The notes beneath the pieces are model-generated. The model was not told the DNA's origin. It saw only the letters and a program-made list of their open reading frames with translations, and did not search any database. The position numbers were made by a program, and so were the translations under genes. Positions 31,871-43,154 of a stretch of DNA of 64,000 nt are shown here, one piece after another (within the stretch, counting starts at the first letter, position 1; each line of letters begins with the position of its first letter). This DNA comes from Branchinecta lynchi. Taxonomy: Eukaryota; Arthropoda; Branchiopoda; Anostraca; Branchinectidae. The stretch covers positions 17,626,030 through 17,690,029 of the forward strand of contig JAKZAP010000016.1 of NCBI GenBank assembly GCA_023053575.1. Reading direction: 5' to 3'.

Positions 31871-32148
31871 GATGTACTTTGTTTCCTTATGAAAGTACCG
31901 TTTTATTTGTCATTCGACACACTGTACTTTCATGACGAAAACTAAAGCAGGTAAAGCTACATCTGAAAATTGCAACTTAAAACTGGTTTTCAGAATCTGA
32001 TTCTACGCAACAGAAGATGCTACACACAACAAATGAAGCCGAGAAGTTCGCTTTTATAATAACTTAAACATAAAAGAGATCATTTTCGAGTTATATGAGT
32101 GTCCTGAATTTTACAAAGTCTTTTCAGATGTGCTTTAACAATAGCATA

Positions 32149-32506
32149 CAGTGGCGTCACGTATGTTGTCGACCAGTCGGTAAAACAAATTGCTCAATGG
32201 GTGCGAAGCGCCGCGATTTTTCGCAAAAATAGTCGATTTTTCTTCAAGACAGTCAGCTTTTCGCAAGTCGATTTTTCTTAAAAACGGTCTGTTTTTCTTT
32301 AAATCAGTCGATTTTTTGTCAAAAAGTCGTTTTTTCCGAAAAAGCCGGTAAAAATTACCAGCCATTCGGCAAGTACCGTGCTCCTCCCATATTTGATAGT
32401 GCTATGATTCGCAGTCCCAGTACTAAATATGATTCTCAGTCAGCTTGGGCTAAAGGAATATTTTTGTCCCCCCCCCCCCAAAACATTTTGGATAGTACCG
32501 CCTCTG
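32149..32506. mobile_element. 358-bp non-autonomous hAT element
   Basis: Ends CAGTGGCGTCACG and GTACCGCCTCTG, flanked by (A/C)TAGCATA (32141-32148 and 32507-32514; 7 of 8 identical). Interior TTTTTCTTCAAGACAGTC-type repeats, GCGAAGCGCCGCGATTTTTC and a C run next to AAAACATTTTGG. Shares its interior with 16676-16992 and 39714-39888. Confidence 0.78.
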
Positions 32507-32514
32507 CTAGCATA

Positions 32515-34041
32515 GAGGCCAAAAATTTACCGCCAGACTAGAATGAGCTATTCTAGCGTCTGCAGAACCCCTCCTGTCCTGGGAAACTAATTTTGGGTGT
32601 ATATTAAAATCTTCCTTGTCCTTTTCAAGCCTATTGTTACCGCCTCAACCTCTCTTTGTAATCGACATTTTTCCATCTGTTCTGGGTACACTTGTTTTGC
32701 GTGTCTCCTGTCATTTGATAGCTGATGGCTTTTCCGTTCTGCTTAAAAAATTCTATTCCTTCTTTGTTCGCTTATAGCCAAAGTTTGGCCAACAGTCAAT
32801 GCACATAACCTTGTCTCTCGCTTTTGGTCTATAAGGTATATCAATGTTATCCAGTCAGACTTCACTTTAACAACTAACGTATTTTACCTATTGTAATTTT
32901 GACAGGCTCAAATCTGAAAGACCTGAGTGAGGCAGATCCAATTCACATGGGAGTAGAACAGGTAGCCGCATTGCTGCCCCCATGAATCATGTCTCCGACC
33001 TATCGGGGTTGCAAAACCTGGTTTAAACGACTCGACTTGTCTTTAGGGACGGGCTTCCGACTGAAGCTGTACAGAGATAAAATTAACAGTTTTTTTTTTA
33101 AACGACTCGGATTGTCTTTTATTAAAATGAAAAGGTAGGGGGGAGCAAAAGGTGGGGGGGGGTAATCAACCCCCCCCCCCCCCTCGGGCCAACCCTGTAT
33201 CAGATGAGCATAGCGAGTTCCTGCTCGTCGGTCTTGGTAATACTTACTAAAAGTCGAGTCTTTCACGCCCGAGCTTATCAGCCACATTGGAATGGCAGAT
33301 ATCAGTAGGACTGGGAGCGTCCTACGTATTTGTAAGATTGCCTTTTAATCCGAGTTTCATACCAGCGTGACGTCACGAAACTGAGGAGACATAAAAGGTA
33401 TAATTGTCCCTAGAATGGTTCATGAATGCAAACACGCCCTGCGCCTCGCGCCTCTGTACCTGTAGATTTAAATAACAAGTTCAAATAATATATGTAATTT
33501 AGAATTCCTCGCGTACGGATATCCCTCCTTCTAATTCTTCAGCATCTACCTAACTTTTAACAGAAGAAAAGCAACAAATTGGAAGTCAATCTTAGAAATT
33601 CGTAGAACACTCCTAGTCGTAAGTATCTACGACACCAAGGTGGCCAAGAAATTGCCCGCACACGTCCCAAATGCCCACAACCAAATTCCAAACCAAGCGG
33701 TTTCAGCTGAGTGGACCGTTCAAGTTGGGTAATTTGAGTTGGATTCAACTCTAAACGGGACGTTTGACTGATCAGATTATCTCATTTACTATTTCTTCTA
33801 TTTATTTTTAATGTTTAATGTTTAATTTGTTTGCGAGTAAAAGGACAGGAAAAAATATATTAAAAAAAAATATGCGATTAGTTTTTACGAAGAATGCTGG
33901 TGTCTTTAAACAGGAAAGTGTAGGTCATATTAGATATTTTCTTTTATATCATCACCAGAGCAGCTTTGCTGATAGCCTAGAACAGATGGATTTGAAAACT
34001 TTCATAAGCTACGCTAGAGCTAAATTTTTTTTTTTTTATAG
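32515..34041 (+). other. Intron sequence, nothing convincing
   Basis: G and C runs at 33149-33183. An AG-preceded segment at 32906 has in-frame stops. The final T-run (34024-34037) is the acceptor tract for the next exon. Confidence 0.45.
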
Positions 34042-34101
34042 GTCGGATTTTTCAAGAGGAATTTGCCCAGCTATACCGCAGAGCTACAAACTCCAGAACT
34101 G
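34042..34101 (+). CDS. Integrin alpha exon (cytoplasmic GFFKR motif)
   Basis: Phase 0 after a 14-T tract and ATAG. Twenty codons: VGFFKRNLPSYTAELQTPEL. Joined to the previous exon it gives YKVGFFKRN, the invariant integrin alpha membrane-proximal motif that clasps the beta tail and keeps the receptor inactive. A consensus donor CTG|GTAAGT follows at 34102. If the donor were ignored, 17 further codons would be read before a TAG at 34153, so either a short unspliced tail or another exon downstream is possible; the donor makes the latter more likely. Confidence 0.95.
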
Positions 34102-34179
34102 GTAAGTTCGGCTTTCAACTTGCATCGTCGTCCTAGTGATTGTAGGCGTTTCTAGAACCGGCTTTGCAAGTTGAGATTT

Positions 34180-34235
34180 TTCGCTAACGCCTGAAGAAGA
34201 CCCTAGCAAAGAAGCGCCGAAATATCCGAAGCAAA
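34180..34235 (+). ncRNA. Decayed hammerhead-like core
   Basis: CTGAAGA (34191-34197) and GAAATATC (34219 on) are intact, but stem II (AGACCCTAGCAAAGAAGCGCC) has mismatches and stem I no longer pairs. Probably inactive. Confidence 0.45.
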
Positions 34236-34438
34236 AGTTTCAGCTCACAGATCTTTAGAGCAAAAATAAACATGAGCTTCACCAAGCTTCGGAAGAGGTT
34301 TAAAAATTAACAATAACAATTTTTATCAAAAGTGGATTTCCATAAACAAAATCATAGAAGAAAATAGGGTTTTGCATTCACAACTGTTACATCCTGTGGT
34401 TGTTGGACGTGTTTCGAAACGTATGCTGTAAGGTTTGA

Positions 34439-35845
34439 GTTCCGGGGTATCGGGAAACTTAAAGAACCTGTCTTGCCTATAATACTAGTCCAACCTACTT
34501 CCATAATCACACCATATATTTCTAAACCCGTAGACCCCAATTCGTACGGTACATCCCGATGAAAAATTTGTAGCCTGCGTAGTAGTATGGTAGTATAACG
34601 AAAACGTTGCATGTAATACCATGTAATAGCAGAATACTATCATTTAATTTGCCTCAGACTGGTCCAATCTTATGTAGTAGTATCCAGTAGCATTCGGTCT
34701 TGCTAATAGTAGCATATAGTAGTATGCAGTAACACGGTAGCCTTGAAGTAGAAACATGCAGTAGCATCGTTAGTACTGCATGCTACTTTTTTGTACTACT
34801 TCATAGTACTATTTTGAGATAAATTTTTCATCGGGATTCTAACCGCTCTAACAAAACCAGGCTGATTTTCTCACTTGCCGTGTTTTGCTACCTTCGATGT
34901 GTCTCACGCTGTCGCCGGTTGTCTGAGAGAAGTTTTTCCATCAGAAAAAACGGTTGTGTAAGTTGTTTCCTTGTTTTCACTACAAGTCAACGCGTCTTGG
35001 AAAAGGCTTAAAACAGCCAAAAAACGTGGATTATTTGTTGAATGCACAGCTTAGTTTTAGAGTACTTAAATATTTTAAAATACTGTAAGTTGAAGAATGA
35101 GTGCGAGGTGTCCTTTAAGTTTTTGCTAAGATAGTCTGAGAGAAACTTAGCTAGCCTATTCTTGAAAAAATTACACAAGGCTTGGGCTGGCTGTTTTTAG
35201 CTTTTTTCTAAGTCCCTTACCTTGGATGAAAAACTTGGCAAAGTTTGCATAATCGGACTTCGGACCAATCAGCTGCTCCAGAACAGTGATAGGCAGTCTG
35301 ATATTCACAGAACATTCGTGGCAAGCGTGATTTTCATTCTACTGCTAACAGAGGAGGTAGAACACACTCAAGTGTGGAATCCCGGGAATGAGAAGGGATG
35401 GAAATATTACTGAAGCAGAATGAATTACTATCACAAGTACGACGTGTCCCTTAAAGGACCCCTCGCAGTATTTACCTTGAACTTACAGTACTTTGAAATG
35501 TTTGAATACTCTAAAACTATGCTGTGCTTTCAACACATGGCCCCCGGTTTTGGCTGTTTTAAGCCTTTTGCGAGACCTGTTCACTTTTAGCGAAATCAAG
35601 GAAAGAATTTACATAAGAAAAATTTCTCATGGAAAAATTTCTCGCAGACGACCGTCGACAGCGTGATACACGTCGAAGGTAGTAACACTCGGCAAGTGAG
35701 AAAACCAGCGTGGTTTTGTTAGAGGGGTTGGAATGAAACTCCATTCCACAGGGGTTGGAATGGGTCTCCAGGTTTAGAAATATATGGAGTGATTATGGAA
35801 GTAGGTTGCATTAGTATTATAGGTAAGACAGGTTCTTACAGGTTC
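34439..35845. repeat. Large fold-back (inverted repeat), arms about 560-700 bp
   Basis: The left arm (CCTGTCTTGCCTATAATACT ... GGCTTAAAACAGCCAAAAA) and right arm (GGCTGTTTTAAGCC ... GTATTATAGGTAAGACAGG) are reverse complements over several blocks, with the centre near 35150-35420. The left arm is longer by a MITE (34555-34835) absent from the right arm. No ORF. Confidence 0.72.
34555..34835. mobile_element. MITE with CCCGATGAAAAATTT ends, copy 1
   Basis: Inverted ends CCCGATGAAAAATTT and AAATTTTTCATCGGG. The interior is built of TAGTAGTAT, AGTAGCAT and TACTAC motifs, the reverse of the copy at 42634-42903. Inserted into the left arm of a fold-back. Confidence 0.78.
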
Positions 35846-37654
35846 GCCTCTGGGCATTGAAGATTCCATTTTTTTTTTAATAAACCCTTCTTTCATTCAT
35901 TAAAGTAAACATCATAAAAATGTTAATATTGATAAATCAGACAAACAACAAAAAAATGGAGAGAAAACAGAACAAGCGGTTTCACCTTCGGATCTAAACA
36001 ATTTAAAGCCGGCCACAAAAATGGTATTTCTACCACATACACAATGCTAACTCCCTACTGTCACTATGAATGTTTAAAACCACTAAAACACCGTAAAACA
36101 ATGAGCAAATTAAATAAAACCCACCAAATTTCCTAGGTTTGAAATAACTCCGTCAGGACTAAATCTCAGTCGATTATCCCGGACAGCTGTTATGGCACGT
36201 AGGGAGCGAAGGGTCAAAATAATAATTTCCATCTAATGCTCCAACTGTTTATTACAAATACAAATAAACTAAAAAACTAATACCAGTGTGGTACCTCTGA
36301 AGACGTACAAAAATTATCAATTAGGTCTTATAATTCTTTGCTAATCAATCCTGGAAAATCTCGTCATCTAGAAAAGAAGACTTTCGGCGAGGGTTTTTTC
36401 TCGAGCCGAAACAGCAACCCGGCAATCGCGTTCAATTCAAAATAACCCTGTGGCATGCAATAACTAAGAAAAGGTAAACGGAATGTTTGGATTAGGACTT
36501 TAAGTTGTCAACGTCAATGCCGCTTTTACTTTCATATTACGTTTACACCAGGATGCGCGATCTGAACAGAAAACTTTTCGGATACAATCTGTTTCCGTGA
36601 CCGAAAATGTGCGATATGACCCTTAAAATGTTCAGTCAAGAGCTTATCGTTCCAACTTCCAACCACGCGCACAGATGCTGCATTCCAGTTCCAAATTCTC
36701 CGAAGAAAAACACATATCAGCCCTTACGCATTCACCTCGCAATATCTCTCTACTGTGTAACCACAGTTTCGATGATTCTCTATTTTTCCTACACTGTCAG
36801 CAAACTTTGTCTCTGGTTGTTTTATGCACAATGTTGACTACGCGACGCGAAAGGCGGGGCTGAATTGTGAAAAGGCACGCCGTGGGAAGATTTAATTTGG
36901 CTAGAGCAAAATCATGGAAAAAAAAAGTTTCAGTTCTGCTTTAAATACTATTTTCAGCAAATCGGAACTGGTGTAAACTCACACCAATGTTACTTTTAAA
37001 GTTTAACCGAAAAGGGCTAGGATACGACAATCTAGTTACCCATCACTTGTTCACTTAAATAATCTTGAAAACCCGATGAAATAGCGTTAGTTTGTTTTTC
37101 TGATATTTCCAAATAATCGATTATCCCATTGTGCTTGCCGCTCTTCCCGTTTTTGTGATAGCTCTATGGTGCCTGGAACATTTGGCAACAACACCAGCAG
37201 CATAGGAATAAATAAATTGTGTATTTGCCATATCTACCTCGACCAAAATATGAGCTTGAAAAATCACATTTGGTCGACAGTTTAAATTTTCGCGGGCGAA
37301 TTGTGGACGGATTCACCATGGGAAAGCGTCCACATTCCCAACTTCCCTACTGAAGACTGCTGTGGACAGAATGAAAATTCCCAATGTGTGTTGTAATAAT
37401 TCAGTGTATTTGAATCTAAGATGTAAAAATAAGTTGCCTGTTCAGTTAAACTTTAACGAAACAGTATCACTGAAAAAATCACAAGATAAACATCCTATAA
37501 CTTTTCTCGAACAGGTATGGAACTGCACGTCATCATATGACCACCCCGGTTCGTTATATTACGCTAGCCGTCACACAGGAAATTAGCGGTCGATACATTA
37601 TATATGATATATTATCAAACGATAAAGATTCAATTACCTTTCGAACGCCTGAAT
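35846..37654 (+). other. Mostly unassigned sequence with a family E fragment
   Basis: 36992-37160 matches family E (AAAGTTTAACCGAAAAGGGC, ACTTGTTCACTTAAATAA). No host exon was recognised. TTTTCAG at 36952-36958 followed by 13 open codons is a weak candidate for a terminal exon only. Confidence 0.45.
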
Positions 37655-37840
37655 TAGAGATGCACCGTAGCTGCACTGTAAACAGTTTCTCCGAATAAGG
37701 ATGCAGTATTTGCTACTGGTATTTCTCTTTTCTCTGTTGGAATAATATCAGTCCGAATTAGGGATAATCTTATCTCAATAAAGATAAGATTAACCCCAGT
37801 AGCAAATACTGCAAGATTTGTTATACAGTTTCTTAGTCAT
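37655..37840. mobile_element. MITE copy (GCAGTATTTGCTACTGG palindrome family)
   Basis: GCAGTATTTGCTACTGG and CCAGTAGCAAATACTGC are inverted; inner AATCTTATCTC..TAAAGATAAGATTAA. Outer CACTGTAAACAGTTTCT. Related to 59812-59986. Confidence 0.7.
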
Positions 37841-39150
37841 TGTCTGAATATGTGTTTCCCAGTCAGCTTGGGCCCAAGAAGTATTTATGAGTGAATTAGC
37901 TGACACTAGAGGAGAGTTTTTTGCAAGATTGCGGAATCACTTTCCAGCGAGCGAAGCGCGCATTGCGAAAACTGTTTGAATCTAATTCCTGGAGTTTCTT
38001 TCCAATCTCCCGCTGGACTGATCTCGGAAACACATGGAAAGCTGAAATCGCCTGCAAAATGTTGAATTCCTGACTTTTAGAATAAATATGGATCGCTGGA
38101 CATCCCTTCTATTCTCATAGATTTCTACCATATGTTCCAACGAAGCCATCCTCAATGACGCTTGCCTCCATTCGTTATTGACTCTTACCAGGGACCCATA
38201 AATTTCCTGTAATGACTCGCCATTCAGGGGGCTTGTCAATAAGAGATTTCTGATGCGCTCTTGACCGAGCGTCAGATAGTTCGAGAAATACCCACTGGGA
38301 TAAAATACCCGACTATCCAGGTAGAGAAAATATTTCGCAGCTTTGGTGCTGAACTAGGAATATTTCTCTGTAATGGAAGAGTATCCTGGATATTTTGTCC
38401 TAGCTTAGGTACCTGGTGGCATGCTGAATAGTCCTGACTTGTGCCAACAAATTTGTCTATGTGAGCAAGAACGCCGATTCGACCCAAGCGGAAATTTTGG
38501 AAACTAGGTGAGGCTTGGGCAACATAGCAACATAAAAGCATAGGAAATGACAAGCCCCCTGAATGGCGAGTCATTACAGGACATTTATGGGTCCCTGCTC
38601 TTACCCTGTTTTTGTTCACGCTTTCCAAATTCACGCCAAAGAATTCAACTATCCGCAGAACGTTTCACTAACTTCAGTTATTACTTTCCGAGAAACCTCC
38701 TTCGGTTTCCATATCGCGAAAATCCGGCCGAAAGCTCGGCAACTTTCCAAAGTAGCGCGAAAACCTTTAGGAAGTGGTTCCGACTCCACTTTCACAACTC
38801 TCCTTAAGCTTACTACCTCGCTTTTTCCAGGCTGGGTTGATCTCCGACGCATCTGCCACCGCAAAACCATAGCACAACTTCTACGCTTGAGCAGTACTGC
38901 GCTGCGCTTACAAAAATTAATATTACCTTCCGTATATATGTAGTAAGTAATCTTTCGGCCGTTTTGTGTGTCTTTATCTACATGTACGTCACACGAATAC
39001 ACTGTTGCACAGATTGATTGGTGTTTGAAGTAAAGAATCATGAACTAAAATTGATGGGTCCTTGTCTCTTTTGGTATAGTAATAAAACAGTCACGTTCTG
39101 CTATTATCTGCCGACACATTACTTAACAATAAAGCGACGGTGTCTTTCCA
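37841..39150 (+). repeat. Unassigned sequence with an inverted 50-bp pair
   Basis: AATGACTCGCCATTCAGGGG (38210) and CCCCCTGAATGGCGAGTCAT (38555) belong to arms of about 50 bases, spaced by about 310. Open frames on both strands here share that segment and are not evidence of a gene. Nothing else recognised. Confidence 0.45.
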
Positions 39151-39283
39151 AAAAGTTATGTGTTACGACGACTGTATTTGTGTGTGAAGATTCATTCACA
39201 ACCCGATGCAAGAGGTGTAGTAAGCCGGATAAAAGATGTTAAACGTCCATGTATACAGTCATCGAAGTCGGGATGGCCTAGGG

Positions 39284-40022
39284 CAGTGGTTCCCAACCTT
39301 TTCCGTATCGCGTACCCCCAATCAAAAGTTCGAACAGGTTGCGTACCCCCTTTTTCAGACCGTGAAAAAAACAATATTTTTTATAGTAAATGATAAAGCA
39401 TACATGTTTAGAAATATATACAAAATCAACACTTAAAGCTGCTTTGTAGCCAAAATGTTGTCCGATCTCGGCTCGATGTCATTAACGGCAATGTTGGTTA
39501 CAGTCATCCTGTTTCTGTGTTTCGTTTTGATGTTCTCCGTGCTTTCATCAAGCTGCATCGCAAACATTTTTGTTAGCTTGATTCGGAACCTGAATGACAA
39601 TATCACTTGCAATGTCTTCGATTATTTTTTGAACATAGGGACAGATTTTATTGCAGTGGGCTAGCTTGTTTTGGAATCAACATTATTTTATTGACGTTCA
39701 CTAGGGTTTATTATTAGAGGCGTAGGGGTTGGCAACACCCCTCCCCCGGAAAGTGGTCGGCCGGATCTGCGCGAAGCGCCGCTATTTTTCGTGGTATTCT
39801 TTTTTTAAACAGTCGGTAAAAGACCAGCTATTCAGTAAAAATAACTTGCCCCCCAAAAAACATTTTAACTAGTGATGCCTTTGCTGGTAATATTAGGTTT
39901 TTGGCAATCAAAAATGAGTGAGGCGAGATTTTGAAGCTACAGGCTAAACCGATTCTGGTACCTTCGCATACGCCTTGTAAGGGTCTCGCGTACCCCTTAG
40001 GGTACGCGGTTGGGAACCACTG
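39284..40022. mobile_element. 739-bp non-autonomous hAT element with perfect 8-bp duplication
   Basis: Ends CAGTGGTTCCCAACC and GGTTGGGAACCACTG (perfect 15-base inverted ends, the common hAT type) with GCCTAGGG at 39276-39283 and 40023-40030. The related copy near 48904 reads GACTGCCTAGGGCGTCTG with no insert and is the empty site. CGCGTACCCCC repeats lie next to both ends. The internal ORF (39455-39664) is short and hydrophobic, not transposase. Confidence 0.92.
39714..39888. mobile_element. Fragment of the 32149-type hAT-like family, nested
   Basis: TAGAGGCGTAGGGGTTGG, GCGCGAAGCGCCGCTATTTT and AAAACATTTTAACTAGTGAT lie inside the preceding element and match 32149-32506 and 16676-16992. No clean duplication was seen. 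Confidence 0.55.
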
Positions 40023-40954
40023 GCCTAGGGCGTCATGATCGCCTACCACATGTAGAACTTCCCGGGTTCATTATTGATACCGAAGGTCAATGCACACTAT
40101 TATTTGACCAAACTCACAATAGGCTATCAACCACCCATCAGACACGAGACCTTAGAGCTGACATGAATTTGGTTGGTGTATCTTAGAGCTTGGTCACCCT
40201 GGGATCAAGAAGCCGCCTATTCGAGAAAAAGCTGAAAATCCCTAGTGGACGTGAAGTTTGAGTGGCTTTGTGGCAGCTTGGAGATTATGAGCAGACTGCA
40301 ATCAGGGGTCAATTAGGGTTCCTGTAACATAATTATACACGCTGTTTTGCCCTAATTGCTCTCCTGAATTTAAAACAACAACATTCAGATTAGTTCTATC
40401 TTGTTCTTTTTCTTTTTTTCTACCTTTGCAACCCAAATGCCACTTACAGAAAAGAAAATCTTTACATTTAAAAGATTGTTATGGTCAAAGACCGGGAAAG
40501 AAGTATCGTGACTCATGATCACGAAACTAGTCATGGTGATCACAGGGTTAATAAAATACTTCAAGAGGTTACAACATAAAAAAAATAAAACAGTTAATGG
40601 ATCGAAGGGGGCCAACGCCACCTAACGGACGCGGAAATACACAGTGCGGGTGTAGATGGCAATACCGCCACATTATCAACATTGTCATCGAAATTATGAT
40701 ATTAGTACACTACCCGCACTTGTATCCTCCATGTCTGGAGAAAAGTCTAGAAAAACCAGAGCAACCGTTGCAGAGGTACAGACTTTTCTTTCTGGAACTC
40801 TCCGGCTCAGGCCCTTCCTGGTCTAAGCGTGACGGGTTTTGAGCTGTTCTTTAAAATTTCCAAACGCCATCGATAGAGCCTTAGTAACTAACTACGTCAA
40901 AAGAACCTAGGTCCCGTACGTGCTCGGAAGGATTTTTAGGTTCATACCTTAAGG

Positions 40955-41245
40955 CGTATTCTCGCCGTTCCCCGAGGACTGCACTGGAGGAGTCCCCGCA
41001 CTTTTGATTGTCAGGAGGACTCACTCCCCGCATTCTCACGAGTCCCCACGGACGGGGAATGCTCCATTTATCATCACCATCATCAAAAAGGACTCCCTTT
41101 CAGATTCAGAAGTGAATCAATTTTTGGCGGTGTTGGTGTGAAGTAAAATTAATTAAAAACCATCAGATAAACAAAAATAAATGGATCCAGACTAATTTTG
41201 TCAACTGCATATTTTCGATCAGCAAAACCGACATGCACTGTAAGA
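40955..41245 (+). repeat. Family C interspersed repeat
   Basis: TTAAGGCGTATTCTCGCCG, CCCCGAGGACT, GAGTCCCCACGG, CATCACCATCATCAAAAAGG and a tail GGATCCAGACTAATTTTGTC match 12600-12955 (reverse) and 7968-8390. TTAA at the left border may be a target duplication. Confidence 0.6.
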
Positions 41246-43032
41246 AACAAGAGCTAGAAGCTCATATTATGGCACTTGTAAGGCTGGGTCAGAGGATGGA
41301 AGTTGGAATTTGCCAATTCGTGGTTTGCTCTGGTCATTTCTAAGCAAAACCGTTGAGATACGAATGATCATGGGCCTTGTATCGTTTGGTACAAAGTATT
41401 TTATTTTTGCACTTGGCCATCTAAACCTCTAAGTAGAACACCTGAGGTAAAAATGATGATCTCAGTATTATTTTCTTATACTTTAAGGAATTCACTTGTA
41501 AGCAAAACCCTTAAGGCTTAAAATGATCATGAGTCCTTGGAGATCATGAATATGTATCGTTTGGTCAAACGTATTTTTTTTTTTACTTTTCGGTTAAGAT
41601 GCGCACTTTAAGTGATGGTCGGACTTGGTAAGTTCCAATTTCTAAGCCAATCTTGTCGAGCCTATAATGTTACAGCCAAGTTTCATCGTGCTAGCACATC
41701 TGGAAGCACCGTAACTTGCCATGACCGGAATTCCGCCCCTTCCCTAAGGCTCCCCCCCCCCAGCCCGAATCTCGTCCGGTTCTGTCACTGATGTACCTAG
41801 TTCTTGTGCTTGTTGTTCCCACCAAATTTCTTCCCGACCGCTCCACTTTAAGCGCGTCACGAGATTTCCGGTTCTTCTCCCGCCCCCCCCCCCCCAGATT
41901 CATCGAATCCGGTCTGGACTTGGAATGGTACATCTAAGGTACGAGGTCTTTCCAGATATAATTTTCATTAAGATCCGATCACCCGTCCAAAGGTTATACA
42001 TACCTTAAAATTAGGGATTTCCCCCCTCCCCCCCCCCCGTGGTCGGATTGGGGAACTAGCTATTTTCAGGTTAATATGGTCGGGTCTCTGATAGAAGTTT
42101 CGTCATCCTAGCCCTCCTGGAAGTACCTAACCTCCGGATCACCGGAATTCTGGATCCCCCCCCCCTTCGAACTCCCCCACAGTGCCCAAATGCGATCAAG
42201 TTCTAGCAATGATATATCTAGGGCGTGTGATTGATTGTTCTTCCAACCAAGTTTCATCTTGAGTAGAGTAGAGTAGAGATACATTTATTAAAAAAACAGA
42301 CACTATTCGCCTTTCGCCTACCAAGAAATGCAATGAAGCTTGGAAGGGCAAGCAAAAAAGGTGGAGCTTGATAGCTCCACAAAAAAGTGGAGCTCCACTC
42401 TAAGCGTGTCACAAGACTCCCCCCCCCCCCACATTCATCGAATCCGACCCGGACTTCAAACGGAACGTCTCAGACACGAGATCGTTCCAAATCTTAAGTT
42501 TCATTAAGACCCATCCCCTGTTCCAAAGTTAGACATACCCCAAGATTCCAGATTTCCCCTCCCTCTACTTCCCCTACGATGGTCGGATCGGGGAAATGGC
42601 TATTTCCAAGTTAGTCGGGTCGGGTCCTTAATACCCGATGAAAAATTTATCTCAAAATAGTACTATGAAGTAGTACGAAAAAGTAGCATGCAGTACTAAA
42701 GATGCTACCACATGCTTCTACTTCAAGGCTACCGTGTTACTGCATACTACTATATGCTACTATTAGAAAAACCGGATGCTACTATGGCAAGACAGGATGC
42801 TACTGGATACTACTACATAAGATTGGACCAGTCTGAGGCACATTAAATTATAGTATTCTCTGCTATACGCAGATACTACGCAGGCTACAAATTTTTCATC
42901 GGGTATGCCTGCCAAGTTTCCTCGTCCTAGCACAACTGGAAGTACCCTAAATCGCTATCACCGGACTGACCGACCGACCGAAGGGAAAGTGATAGGTATA
43001 TGGCACTTGGCCGCAAGGCAAGTGCCATAAAA
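41246..43032 (+). mobile_element. Family A element, forward full-length copy
   Basis: Starts AACAAGAGCTAGAAGCTC (41246), ends with GACTGACCGACCGACCG, AAGTGATAGGTATATGGCAC and the hairpin TATGGCACTTG...CAAGTGCCATA followed by AAAAA. About four to five internal units with C runs and GATGGTCGGATCGGGGAA blocks. A GAGTAGAGTAGAGTAG microsatellite segment (42245-42400) and a mariner-type MITE (42634-42903) are inserted. Confidence 0.82.
42634..42903. mobile_element. MITE with CCCGATGAAAAATTT ends, copy 2, TA target
   Basis: Same family as 34555-34835. Flanked by TA on both sides (42632-42633, 42904-42905), as for Tc1/mariner-type elements. Built of TAGTACT, GATGCTACTA and ACTACAT units. Inserted into a family A element and so younger than it. 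Confidence 0.82.
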
Positions 43033-43154
43033 ATCACCGAGTAAGGATTAAATTTAACTGCACTTTTCGGGACTGGGATTAATATTATGTCCACTAAGAT
43101 AAGATACAGAAGTAGAAATAAGATTCATCAAGGCCCCAAATGCTCTTTACTGTT

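Larger units (their letters stand above)
793..34101 (+). other. Integrin alpha-subunit gene, 3' portion (eight exons)
   Basis: Eight open segments in the same order as the C-terminal half of an integrin alpha chain are joined by GT-AG introns whose phases agree at every junction: exon ends have phase 0, 2, 0, 2, 1, 2, 0 and the following exons start accordingly. The joined reading is 1285 nt, about 428 codons. It contains calf-1, calf-2, a tetrabasic processing site, a three-Cys cluster, a transmembrane helix and KVGFFKR. Integrin alpha chains pair with a beta subunit as heterodimeric adhesion receptors at the plasma membrane. The ligand-binding propeller and the thigh domain are not in the window and must lie upstream. 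The last visible exon ends at a consensus donor, so at least one further exon is expected. Introns total about 32 kb and are mostly mobile DNA. Ligand class and orthology cannot be told from this half; the RRRR site suggests a chain cleaved into heavy and light parts. Confidence 0.92.
39151..40720 (-). repeat. Family F repeat (LINE 3'-end relative), interrupted by a hAT element
   Basis: ACGACGACTGTATTTGTGTG, ATACAGTCATCGAAGTCGGG, CACAATAGGCTATCAACCAC and the GGACGCGG...CAGTGCGGGTG block match 48787-49370 in order. There the same sequence lies just downstream of an antisense LINE RT fragment, so both are probably LINE 3' regions on the minus strand. Confidence 0.6.

Noticed and set aside
32906..32990. 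Possible integrin exon after TTTTGACAG
   Set aside because: All three frames hit a stop within a few codons, and the exons on both sides already join in phase 0.
36959..37000. Terminal integrin exon after TTTTCAG (13 codons then TAA)
   Set aside because: Phase fits, but the residues do not resemble an integrin tail and such short open stretches are expected by chance.
37982..38943. Pair of open frames on opposite strands sharing MTSPLNGESLQ
   Set aside because: The shared peptide comes from a 50-base inverted DNA repeat read on both arms, not from two related genes.
39455..39664. Membrane protein-like frame within the hAT element
   Set aside because: Only 69 codons, hydrophobic by base composition, inside a non-autonomous transposon, with no transposase motif.
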